NCBI GenBank assembly: GCA_038065635.1
Contig: JBBTQP010000099.1
Coordinates: 1-14,646 of the forward strand
DNA: 14,646 bases
Direction: 5' to 3'
From: JAHJFW01 sp038065635
Lineage (GTDB): Bacteria; Patescibacteriota; Patescibacteriia; 2-12-FULL-60-25
This document shows, piece by piece, positions 5,362 through 11,003 of the stretch. The first letter of the stretch is position 1; every line of letters starts with the position of its first letter. Made by a program: the position numbers and the translations under genes. The notes beneath the pieces are model-generated. The model made no database searches. It was not told the DNA's origin and saw nothing but the letters and a program-made list of their open reading frames with translations.

Positions 5362-6123
5362 TTAACCCTGCACTGCGCAGGGTCTGGGTGCGGGGCGATC
5401 ACAAGGATACGCCCCTACGGCATTTTTAATATACTGACCCGATTGCTCCGGATCGTCGCCCCACTTTAATGGATTTTCAACAATGTACTTACGAACGCTG
5501 TCCAATTCGCTGTCCGAGCGAATAATGTGTTCGTAATAGTTGCGTTGCCATAATTTTGGACAAACTTCATTTAAGTTAAAATTGCGTTGATAGCGGATAT
5601 ATTCAACCGTAGCGATTGATTTGAATGCTTGAATGACACGGCAAATTGAACCCATCCTTGTTCCCGCCATCTTCCCGTAGGGGCGTATCCTTGTGATCGC
5701 CCCGCACCCTGTTGCTGCGATCGCCCCGCACCCGAATTGCTTTTCGTTATTTGACGCCACTGTACGATTAAGCGTACATGCAACTTCGTCGCATGGGGCG
5801 AACGCAGGGTTCGCCCCTACGGAAATCGGGCGATCGCAAGGATACGCCCCTACGTCATGAATCCAAACGATTCCGTGGATGTGATTTGGCATCACAATGA
5901 ATTCGTCTGTTTCAATAAACGGAAAACGCCTTTCTAAACTATCCCACGTATTCTTCACGATCATCCCAACCTCATTCACTCTCATCTCCCCACCAACGAC
6001 CTCCCCAAACAAACGTTCTTTCTGGAACGTACATATCGTAACGAAATATGCGTTCGGTTGCGAATAATCATATCCAGGCAAACGGATTGATCGACGATGA
6101 TGGATTATTTTATTGAACGCCAT
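5362..6123 (-). CDS. REP-associated tyrosine transposase (RayT, Y1/HUH family) carrying in-frame repeats
   Basis: The start is placed at the ATG at 6123, giving MAFNKIIHHRRSIRLPGYDY, the usual RayT opening; an upstream ATG at 6174 adds 17 unrelated residues. Conserved parts (numbered from 6123): ANAYFVTICTF-type strand near residues 24-33; HUH motif VMPNHIHGIVW with His81 and His83; LWQRNYYEHIIR with the catalytic Tyr candidates 196-197; YIVENPLKW at the end of the domain. Y1 enzymes of this group nick palindromic REP sequences through a 5'-phosphotyrosine. Between the HUH motif and the Tyr motif lie about 62 extra residues (91-152) encoded by several family B repeats (VGAYPCDRP, CGAITRIRPYGK), and the C-terminus is a further repeat-encoded tail (AVGAYPCDRP). 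The frame is intact, but activity is uncertain with such an insert. No ribosome site is evident. Confidence 0.85.
   Translation of the reverse strand: MAFNKIIHHRRSIRLPGYDYSQPNAYFVTICTFQKERLFGEVVGGEMRVNEVGMIVKNTWDSLERRFPFIETDEFIVMPNHIHGIVWIHDVGAYPCDRPISVGANPAFAPCDEVACTLNRTVASNNEKQFGCGAIAATGCGAITRIRPYGKMAGTRMGSICRVIQAFKSIATVEYIRYQRNFNLNEVCPKLWQRNYYEHIIRSDSELDSVRKYIVENPLKWGDDPEQSGQYIKNAVGAYPCDRPAPRPCAVQG
5386..5417. repeat. Family B palindrome at the transposase 3' end
   Basis: GGGTGCGGGGCGATCACAAG followed by GATACGCCCCTAC. It encodes the last residues of the transposase (GAYPCDRPAPRP) and so appears to have extended the protein by read-through into the repeat. A further small inverted repeat, ACCCTGC-ACTGC-GCAGGGT, lies next to it (5365-5383). 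Confidence 0.8.
5668..5853. repeat. Cluster of family B palindromes inside the transposase gene
   Basis: Three full copies are visible: 5677-5709 (GTAGGGGCGTATCC... orientation), 5828-5853 (opposite orientation, ending GCCCCTAC), and a variant at 5770-5820 with a second hairpin (CATGC-AACTTCGTC-GCATG) joined to GGGGCGAACGCAGGGTTCG. A half copy (GCGATCGCCCCGCACCC) follows the first. The reading frame stays open through all of them, in both repeat orientations. Confidence 0.85.
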
Positions 6124-6179
6124 ATATATACCGCTGCCATGAATATGGCGCGGTGTCAATGTGGATACGTTCATGATTC

Positions 6180-6326
6180 AAGCGTCCATGCAACTTCGTC
6201 GCATGGGGGCCGAACACAAGGTTCGCCCCTACATGGAAATACCGTGTATCCCGTAGGGGCGTATCCTTGCGATCGCCCTGCATTCGATTGTTCCTAATCG
6301 CCCTGCACCAGATTATCGCCCCTACC
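6180..6326. repeat. Family B repeat cluster between transposase and glycosyltransferase genes
   Basis: 6180-6232 is a near copy of the two-hairpin variant inside the transposase (CATGCAACTTCGTCGCATG, then GTTCGCCCCTAC). 6253-6280 is a standard copy (GTAGGGGCGTATCCTTGCGA). 6295-6326 is a partial copy ending ATCGCCCCTACC, whose minus-strand TAG is the stop codon of the gene at 6322. No gene lies in 6175-6321. Confidence 0.8.
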
Positions 6327-7926
6327 AAACTTCAAACATCGCGGCGTCTTCGGTTTCGATTAGCGGCTTGTACCGCTCATCGCTTTTTATAAAATCTAAA
6401 AGCTGCTCATGATCGCTTTTTGCGATGAACACAAAACGTGCTCCGATTTTGTCGTTGATGAACTCCCACGCTTGTTCTTTTGTCGGTGTGGTCGCTCCCC
6501 ATGTGAGATCGCGATATGCGTCGGATAGCGTTGACGATGCTTGATATAGAAATGTCGGATCAAGTCCTGCTACGTATTTCAGACGGTCGTCGATATTCCA
6601 AAGCACCGGAAACTCGTCCCAGTCCGAATGAAACACGCGATCGCCCGAATTTGCGCGTTCAGACACTGATGCCATTGCAGCGACGAAACTTGAGTCGGGA
6701 TATCCGGGGGAATGCAGCGTCGTGTAAGCGGTGATGGGGCCTTTTAGGAAGAGGATGGAGAGGAGTGTCGCTAAAAGAATGTGAACGAATTTCTGTTGTA
6801 GGGGCGCATGGTAATGCGCCCTCCCCGTATCGAATCGTATTTGTGTTTCGCATTCGGATGCGGGCGCATTACCATGCGCCCCTACGGGGGAATGACAAAA
6901 AAATCTCCACAGCTCTCTAACATCCACAATCTCCCATATCAACGGAACCCATATCGCGATTACCGGCGCGAAATATTCTGCGTTTCGTCTGCTCTTGATT
7001 GTCAGAGCGACGAACGCGGCCACGAGCAAGGCGAATGATGTGATGGCGCGTGCGGCGTTACGATCAAGCGGCCGCTTTGGCGCGAAAAAAATCCCCGCGA
7101 TGCCGACAAACGCCGCGATCCACCACAGGGCGAACGACGAAAAAAACGAGCCAATCTCTGACGGCTGCCATTCTTGTCCGAGAATGACGTGTTGAAATGG
7201 AGTGCTCACGCCGATAGTTACGATCTGCGTCCAAAGAAATGAAATGTTGTCGGGAAAATTCGGATGAAGAATGAGTCCGAACGCGATGCCGGAGATAACA
7301 GCGATACATTCTCTCCAAGGGGCGTGACGGGTCGCGTCTCGAAAAGATTCTCCGCCAACGATCCTGCGATGCACCGCGTTTCCGAAACAAAGAATCCATG
7401 ACGCAACGAGAAGATATATCCCGCCTCCATGCGAGAGAGCCGCGAGAGCTGCGACAACAAACGATAAGACGGGACGTCGTCGCCAAACCGCAAGCAAGCC
7501 GAGGACGAAAAATATCAAAGCAAGCGGCGTAGCTTTCGCGAGGAGAAGTCTAACGATGAGCGGCGATGTAGTTGCCAACAAGACAGCCCACGGCCATGGC
7601 TTTTTGATTCCGAGCCAACGGAGACAGACGGCAAAAATCGAAATAAACAACGCTGAAAGAACAACGGCTGTAACCCGCGCTCCAGTCGCCCAACCAAGAG
7701 CAGCGACAAACGGCGCTTCAATCAAATGAAAAAGATAGTGATGATCGGTCCATGTCCGTCCAAGCGTGGTGAGATCGAGCCACGGAAAAGCGTTGATAGG
7801 CCCGAATCGCCAAAGGAGAGCCGAAAGATGCGCATGATAAAACGCGTCGGGGTCGAGAAAACGGTCCCAGGGAAGGAGGAGGGAGAAGTAGAAGAGGAAG
7901 AGGAGGAATGGGAACAGACGTTTCAT
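6322..7926 (-). CDS. GT-C-like polytopic membrane glycosyltransferase (534 aa)
   Basis: I place the start at 7926 (MKRLFPFLLFLFYF). An in-frame ATG at 7953 adds 9 residues but lies in the end of a family A repeat, so it is less likely. The layout fits the GT-C fold of lipid-phospho-sugar-dependent transferases (PMT/STT3/GT39-like): a first membrane helix, then an extracellular loop with acidic and His residues (DPDAFYHAH at 25-33; WTDHHYLFH at 59-67), then about ten hydrophobic helices, then a soluble C-terminal domain of about 135 residues (GDRVFHSDWDEFPVLW, LDFIKSDERYKPL). The acceptor is unknown: glycans, lipids or surface proteins are possible. About 30 residues near 347-377 (PVGAHGNAPASE ... 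GRAHYHAP) come from an in-frame pair of palindromes and are unlike the flanking membrane sequence. The stop codon lies in another repeat. The exact family is uncertain. Confidence 0.8.
   Translation of the reverse strand: MKRLFPFLLFLFYFSLLLPWDRFLDPDAFYHAHLSALLWRFGPINAFPWLDLTTLGRTWTDHHYLFHLIEAPFVAALGWATGARVTAVVLSALFISIFAVCLRWLGIKKPWPWAVLLATTSPLIVRLLLAKATPLALIFFVLGLLAVWRRRPVLSFVVAALAALSHGGGIYLLVASWILCFGNAVHRRIVGGESFRDATRHAPWRECIAVISGIAFGLILHPNFPDNISFLWTQIVTIGVSTPFQHVILGQEWQPSEIGSFFSSFALWWIAAFVGIAGIFFAPKRPLDRNAARAITSFALLVAAFVALTIKSRRNAEYFAPVIAIWVPLIWEIVDVRELWRFFCHSPVGAHGNAPASECETQIRFDTGRAHYHAPLQQKFVHILLATLLSILFLKGPITAYTTLHSPGYPDSSFVAAMASVSERANSGDRVFHSDWDEFPVLWNIDDRLKYVAGLDPTFLYQASSTLSDAYRDLTWGATTPTKEQAWEFINDKIGARFVFIAKSDHEQLLDFIKSDERYKPLIETEDAAMFEVW
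6798..6885. repeat. Inverted pair of palindromes inside the glycosyltransferase gene
   Basis: 6798-6821 reads GTAGGGGCGCATGGTAATGC then GCCC. 6862-6885 is its reverse complement, ending ACCATGCGCCCCTAC. Each copy is itself a palindrome (GGGCGCAT/ATGCGCCC), so the whole is a BIME-like unit of 88 bases. It is translated in frame as part of the membrane protein. Confidence 0.85.
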
Positions 7927-7948
7927 ACTTGGAACTTTCTCATTTTCT

Positions 7949-8047
7949 GTCATTGCGTAGCCAATATACTAAGCGGCGTGGCAATCTAATAGAAGAAAAT
8001 CATTACTTTTATTAGATTGCCACGTCGTTGCTACTCCTCGCAATGAC
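7949..8047. repeat. Palindromic repeat family A, copy 3 (one end diverged)
   Basis: The right end, GTTGCTACTCCTCGCAATGAC, is intact, as are the inner arms GGCAATCTAATAG and TTATTAGATTGCCA. The left end begins GTCATTGCG and then diverges (TAGCCAATATACTAAG). It lies directly upstream of the glycosyltransferase gene, so its left edge overlaps the possible leader. From 8048 to 8120 the sequence is A/T-rich with no gene. Confidence 0.8.
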
Positions 8048-8120
8048 AGTGTTATATTTGTTATCCTTAATACTATTACTATTATCCATCCACTTAATAA
8101 TGACAAATATTATATAATTC

Positions 8121-8146
8121 AAAACTCCCCCGCTTGGGGGAGTTTT
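8121..8146 (-). terminator. Terminator of the pilin-like operon
   Basis: AAAACTCCCCC-GCTT-GGGGGAGTTTT: a perfect 11-bp stem with a tetraloop. On the minus strand it ends in TTTT followed by A/T-rich sequence, 22 nt past the stop of the last pilin-like gene. It is symmetrical and could also stop transcription from the other side. Confidence 0.9.
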
Positions 8147-8168
8147 GCGTTCATTGCGCAACGAACGA

Positions 8169-8564
8169 TTACGTATTTCCCGTGGCGTTCACGAGCGATC
8201 CGAGAACGAAGTTGGAGATTGCGAATGCTGCGACGATGATCACGAGTCCGATAACGGCATTCTTGATCATGGTCTGCGCTTTTTTCACGCCATCTTCGCT
8301 TCCACCGGAAGTCATCCACAAAAACCCTCCGTACAAGAGATAGACCAAAAGGACTACTCCCAAAAACCCGAGGGCGACATTGATAATTTGTCCGATGATG
8401 TATGTGAGATCTTTTTGCTCGCCCACACCGGCGTTCTTTCCGACATCTCCCGCGAGTTTACCCGCAGTAACGAACGGATTTGGCGCCTGCGCCAACACGG
8501 ACAATGGCATTGCCGCCAACCCTACGGCTGTCACGGCTTGCCATGCGCGTCGTAATAGTTTCAT
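8169..8564 (-). CDS. Pilin-like protein, T4SS-pilin (VirB2/TrbC-like) family, no Cys module (131 aa)
   Basis: The layout is that of the small two-helix pilins found in many CPR genomes. A signal peptide at residues 1-25 ends VLA, with a likely cut before QA. A short extracellular part follows, then helix 1 (about 53-80), a conserved YGGFLWMTSGG turn (78-88), a basic amphipathic link (VKKAQTMIKN), helix 2 (103-122), and a short C-terminus. It has no cysteine in the mature part. It is the last gene of the row, with a terminator 22 nt after its stop. It is closest in sequence to the next protein upstream (8627-9043). No Shine-Dalgarno is evident. VirB2-type proteins polymerise into pili or line secretion channels; here the partner ATPases and channel proteins are not in view, so a pilus role is inferred. 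Confidence 0.85.
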   Translation of the reverse strand: MKLLRRAWQAVTAVGLAAMPLSVLAQAPNPFVTAGKLAGDVGKNAGVGEQKDLTYIIGQIINVALGFLGVVLLVYLLYGGFLWMTSGGSEDGVKKAQTMIKNAVIGLVIIVAAFAISNFVLGSLVNATGNT

Positions 8565-8626
8565 ACGTCTTAATTTCTAATTCAGTGAGTAAGAGGTTTA
8601 ATGGACTAATCTTATCCCTGAGGAGC

Positions 8627-9043
8627 CTACTTCGTCACTGTCGCCATGTCCGTTACGTTTGCGATGTTCCCGACCACGAAATTCGAGATCGCATACGACA
8701 TTGCCACAATCACGATTCCGATGATGGCGTTCTTGATCACAAGTCGCGCGCTCTTCACCTTTCCTTCATCTCCGCCGGCGGTCATCCAAAGGAAACCTCC
8801 GTAGAGCATGTAGAAAAATAGGAGCGCGCCAACAAAACCGATCAAGGCACCGATAAGTTTCCCAAGGATAATCGCCGGGTTGGTTTCTCCGCCTTTGATT
8901 TCGTCAGGAGCCGCCTTATCCAGGCCGCCTTTCAAGACGCCGCCCAAACTGCCCTGCGCCAATACCGGCTGAGCCGCAAACCCAAGGGATACGGCTAGCG
9001 CGATACTGACAAAGATAGCCCATGTTGAAGTTAATAATCGCAT
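8627..9043 (-). CDS. Pilin-like protein, T4SS-pilin family, no Cys module (138 aa)
   Basis: The start is set at the ATG at 9043, which gives MRLLTSTWAIFVSIALAV, a good signal peptide ending PVLA before QG. An in-frame ATG at 9112 lies inside the preceding gene and would spoil the signal. The domain order matches its neighbours: a Gly-rich extracellular stretch, helix 1, YGGFLWMTAGG, a basic link (KVKSARLVIKN), and helix 2 with SYAISNFVVGNI. There is no mature cysteine. It begins 11 nt after the stop of the gene at 9055-9450 and is surely in the same transcript. The core from GGFLWM to ISNFV is very similar to that of the 8169-8564 product, so the two look like recent duplicates. Confidence 0.85.
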   Translation of the reverse strand: MRLLTSTWAIFVSIALAVSLGFAAQPVLAQGSLGGVLKGGLDKAAPDEIKGGETNPAIILGKLIGALIGFVGALLFFYMLYGGFLWMTAGGDEGKVKSARLVIKNAIIGIVIVAMSYAISNFVVGNIANVTDMATVTK

Positions 9044-9054
9044 ACGCGAGAAAA

Positions 9055-9450
9055 CTATACCCCTTGCGTGGCTGTCACGAGATTTGAAATTACGAAGCTC
9101 GTAATTGCCCATGCTGATAGAATAATAGCGAGACCGATAATACCGGATACGATCAATTTCTTGGCTTCGCCTACCTTTTCTTCGTTACCTCCGGAAATCA
9201 TGTACTTGAAACCGCCCATTAGAACGATAACTACTGCGATGATTCCGAGGAAGCCCAGAGCGACGTTGATGATGCGGCCAGCCGTCTCGCGGACGTCTCC
9301 GGATCCCAACTTGATCGATTTTTGAACTGCGCCGACACCTAGGTCGTCAACGTTCAAATCTCCCTGCGCCAATACTACTGAAGGAAGCGCGAGCGCGGCC
9401 GCCATACCGACGGTTGCCGCACCTCGTGCGATTTTTGAAATAAGAGTCAT
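9055..9450 (-). CDS. Pilin-like protein, T4SS-pilin family, no Cys module (131 aa)
   Basis: The start is at the ATG at 9450; a GTG at 9462 is part of the AGGAGGTGA ribosome site and so cannot be the real start. The signal peptide ends SVVLA before QGD. Next come a short Asp/Gly/Val-rich segment, helix 1 (IINVALGFLGIIAVVIVLMG), GGFKYMISGG, a link with NEEKVGEAKK, and helix 2 (GIIGLAIILSAWAITSFV). The helix-1 start INVALGFLG is shared with the 8169-8564 product. This gene has the only strong Shine-Dalgarno in the array, which suggests it is made in the largest amount and may be the major subunit; that is an inference. Confidence 0.88.
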   Translation of the reverse strand: MTLISKIARGAATVGMAAALALPSVVLAQGDLNVDDLGVGAVQKSIKLGSGDVRETAGRIINVALGFLGIIAVVIVLMGGFKYMISGGNEEKVGEAKKLIVSGIIGLAIILSAWAITSFVISNLVTATQGV

Positions 9451-9458
9451 TTCATTCG

Positions 9459-9469
9459 TCACCTCCTTT
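9459..9469 (-). promoter_or_regulatory. Full-length Shine-Dalgarno site
   Basis: AAAGGAGGTGA on the minus strand, complementary to the 16S 3' end over its whole length, 8 nt before the ATG at 9450. It decides the start of the downstream pilin-like gene and contrasts with the weak or absent sites of the other array genes. Confidence 0.85.
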
Positions 9470-9515
9470 CATATATTCAGATGAGACATAGAATAACAGC
9501 CCGTTGTTATTATTG

Positions 9516-9538
9516 GTAGGGGCGGGCTTGTCCCGCCC
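9516..9538. repeat. Family B palindrome in the pilin-like operon
   Basis: GTAGGGGCGGGCTTGTCCCG followed by CCC. The arms GGGCGGG and CCCGCCC pair around CTTGT. It lies in the 100-nt gap between the single-module pilin-like gene and the strongly initiated pilin-like gene at 9450. This is the only family B copy right of 6900. Confidence 0.75.
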
Positions 9539-9550
9539 ATGCGTTTGATG

Positions 9551-10180
9551 TCAAGCCGTCTCCGAGCGTGGCGCGGAATACGATGTTGCCGGCGTTTGAG
9601 ATTCCGTATTCCCCTCCTTCCCTGTTACGATCGTGTTGATCACGAAAGTCACAAGCATGTATGAAAACGCCACGATCACTAGGCCGATAACCGCGTTCGT
9701 CAAAGTCTGCGTCGCCTTTTTTACTCTGTCTGCAGTTCCACCGGCAGTAAGATACATAACCCCTCCCCAAAGAAACATCACGAAAAATAACGCGCCCACG
9801 ATGGAGAGGGTGGCGTAAACCAACCGATTAACAAGTTCGGGAATCTTCGCGCCCTGGAGAAGGTCCGGGAAGCCGTAGGAATTTGCTTGTGCTGGAGCTG
9901 GACCGGCTTCAGGCTTAGCAGCCGGTGCAACAGGTTCGGATTTAATAACGCAACAAATCTTGCCTTCTGTTTTACAGTCATCCGTAGTCTGTCTCGTGAT
10001 GACTGCTTGAGGATTGTCATTTGCGGCCTTATCGCACGCCTCAACTGTCGCGCACGCGCCCATGCAAATTGCAGGAGCTGCTGACGCGCTTAAAGATAAA
10101 TTACTAAATCCGACTAAGAGCACTCCGATTGCAAGAGACCACCTGATCAACCAAAAATTTCGATGATGAATAGCGCTCAT
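9551..10180 (-). CDS. Pilin-like protein with one six-Cys module (209 aa)
   Basis: After a signal segment (about residues 10-35, ending ASAA) comes an extracellular Cys module: C39, C43, C49, C69 and the pair C76-C77. A Pro/Ala-rich linker follows (about 82-98), then the pilin-like core: helix 1 (about 118-140), WGGVMYLTAGG (138-148), a basic link (DRVKKATQTL), helix 2 (163-183), and a polar Ser/Thr-rich tail. By the usual two-helix topology the Cys module and the tail both lie outside the cell. It is a fusion of the same core as its neighbours to an added module that is absent from the three downstream proteins. Spacing to the next gene upstream is 56 nt. No Shine-Dalgarno is clear at the ATG. 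Confidence 0.85.
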   Translation of the reverse strand: MSAIHHRNFWLIRWSLAIGVLLVGFSNLSLSASAAPAICMGACATVEACDKAANDNPQAVITRQTTDDCKTEGKICCVIKSEPVAPAAKPEAGPAPAQANSYGFPDLLQGAKIPELVNRLVYATLSIVGALFFVMFLWGGVMYLTAGGTADRVKKATQTLTNAVIGLVIVAFSYMLVTFVINTIVTGKEGNTESQTPATSYSAPRSETA

Positions 10181-10236
10181 AAATTTCTAGAAAATGGCGA
10201 TGCAATCCGATTTATTTTCATTTGATGCCATATTAT

Positions 10237-10998
10237 TTAATCGTTAATCGGTGGCGGTGCCGCGAACTCCGGGACTACCGCTTTTTTGGCCGCGCCTCCA
10301 CCGGCGAGCGTGCTGAAGAAAAACGCGCTGATGGAGTATGCGAACGCGATCATGAACAAACCTATCACCGCGTATTTAAGCGCGTCCTTCGCCTTTTGCA
10401 CGCGGTCGCTAGAACCGGCGGTCATCCAAAGAACTCCGGCGTAGACAAAAACTCCGAGCGCGAGCGCACCGACGACGCCGAGAAACATGGTGATGACGCG
10501 CTGCATGACGATAAAAATCGTAGTGCCTGCACCGAGTTTATTCGTAAGCGTAATAGGAGAGCCAGTCGGCTTTCCGGTGGGAGCCGCGGTTTTAGTCGGG
10601 CTAGCCGCCTGATCCATTCTGCAACAAATATTACTTCCATCACATGGCTCCGCCCATCCGCCAACATCAGTCAATGCTCTAGTTGTGCAAGTAGGAGAGC
10701 AGACGAATTTCTCATCCTTTATATGAGACCCAACTTCGAGACCTAATTTACCACACAATGAATTCCCCTTTTTAACACAACAATACTCGTTGCCTATACA
10801 CTGATTCATGTCCAGTGGTCCTTTAGGATAAACTGTCGTAATATCAGCCTCTGTCGCATCGCAAGGAAATTTACACTCCCCGCCGAACTGTCCGGCATTG
10901 CATATACCCGGTGCTGCATTCGCTTTGCCGGAAATCGCTAACCCAGCTCCGATAAAGAGTAGGCAAATCAAGATTGATTGTAATCGGAATAACTTCAT
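10237..10998 (-). CDS. Pilin-like protein with two six-Cys modules (253 aa)
   Basis: The signal peptide ends KANA before APGIC. Module 1 has C33, C42, C46, C67 and C73-C74; module 2 has C82, C100, C104, C119 and C125-C126. Both have a C-x3-C second/third pair and C-x5-CC at the end, so they are clearly duplicates. A Thr/Pro/Lys linker (about 133-150) leads to helix 1 (about 161-188), YAGVLWMTAGS, a basic link (DRVQKAKDALK), helix 2 (209-230), and an Ala/Pro-rich tail. The gap to the upstream gene is 5 nt, so the two are transcribed together. Twelve paired cysteines point to six disulfides in a secreted, oxidised domain. The module is not one I can assign to a named family. Confidence 0.85.
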   Translation of the reverse strand: MKLFRLQSILICLLFIGAGLAISGKANAAPGICNAGQFGGECKFPCDATEADITTVYPKGPLDMNQCIGNEYCCVKKGNSLCGKLGLEVGSHIKDEKFVCSPTCTTRALTDVGGWAEPCDGSNICCRMDQAASPTKTAAPTGKPTGSPITLTNKLGAGTTIFIVMQRVITMFLGVVGALALGVFVYAGVLWMTAGSSDRVQKAKDALKYAVIGLFMIAFAYSISAFFFSTLAGGGAAKKAVVPEFAAPPPIND

Positions 10999-11003
10999 AA
11001 ATC

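Noticed and set aside
5362..6123. Transposase gene as a pseudogene
   Set aside because: Despite the repeat insertions the frame is uninterrupted and the HUH and Tyr motifs are intact, so it is kept as a coding gene with doubtful activity.
7927..7953. Upstream ATG for the glycosyltransferase gene
   Set aside because: The ATG comes from the CGCAATGAC end of repeat A. The ATG at 7926 directly begins the membrane signal segment, so the extra nine residues are probably not translated, though this is not certain.
8169..9450. Small two-helix proteins as holins or phage proteins
   Set aside because: Signal peptides ending VLA-Q, the conserved GGFLWM turn and basic link, and the run of paralogues fit T4SS-type pilins much better, and no phage genes are nearby.
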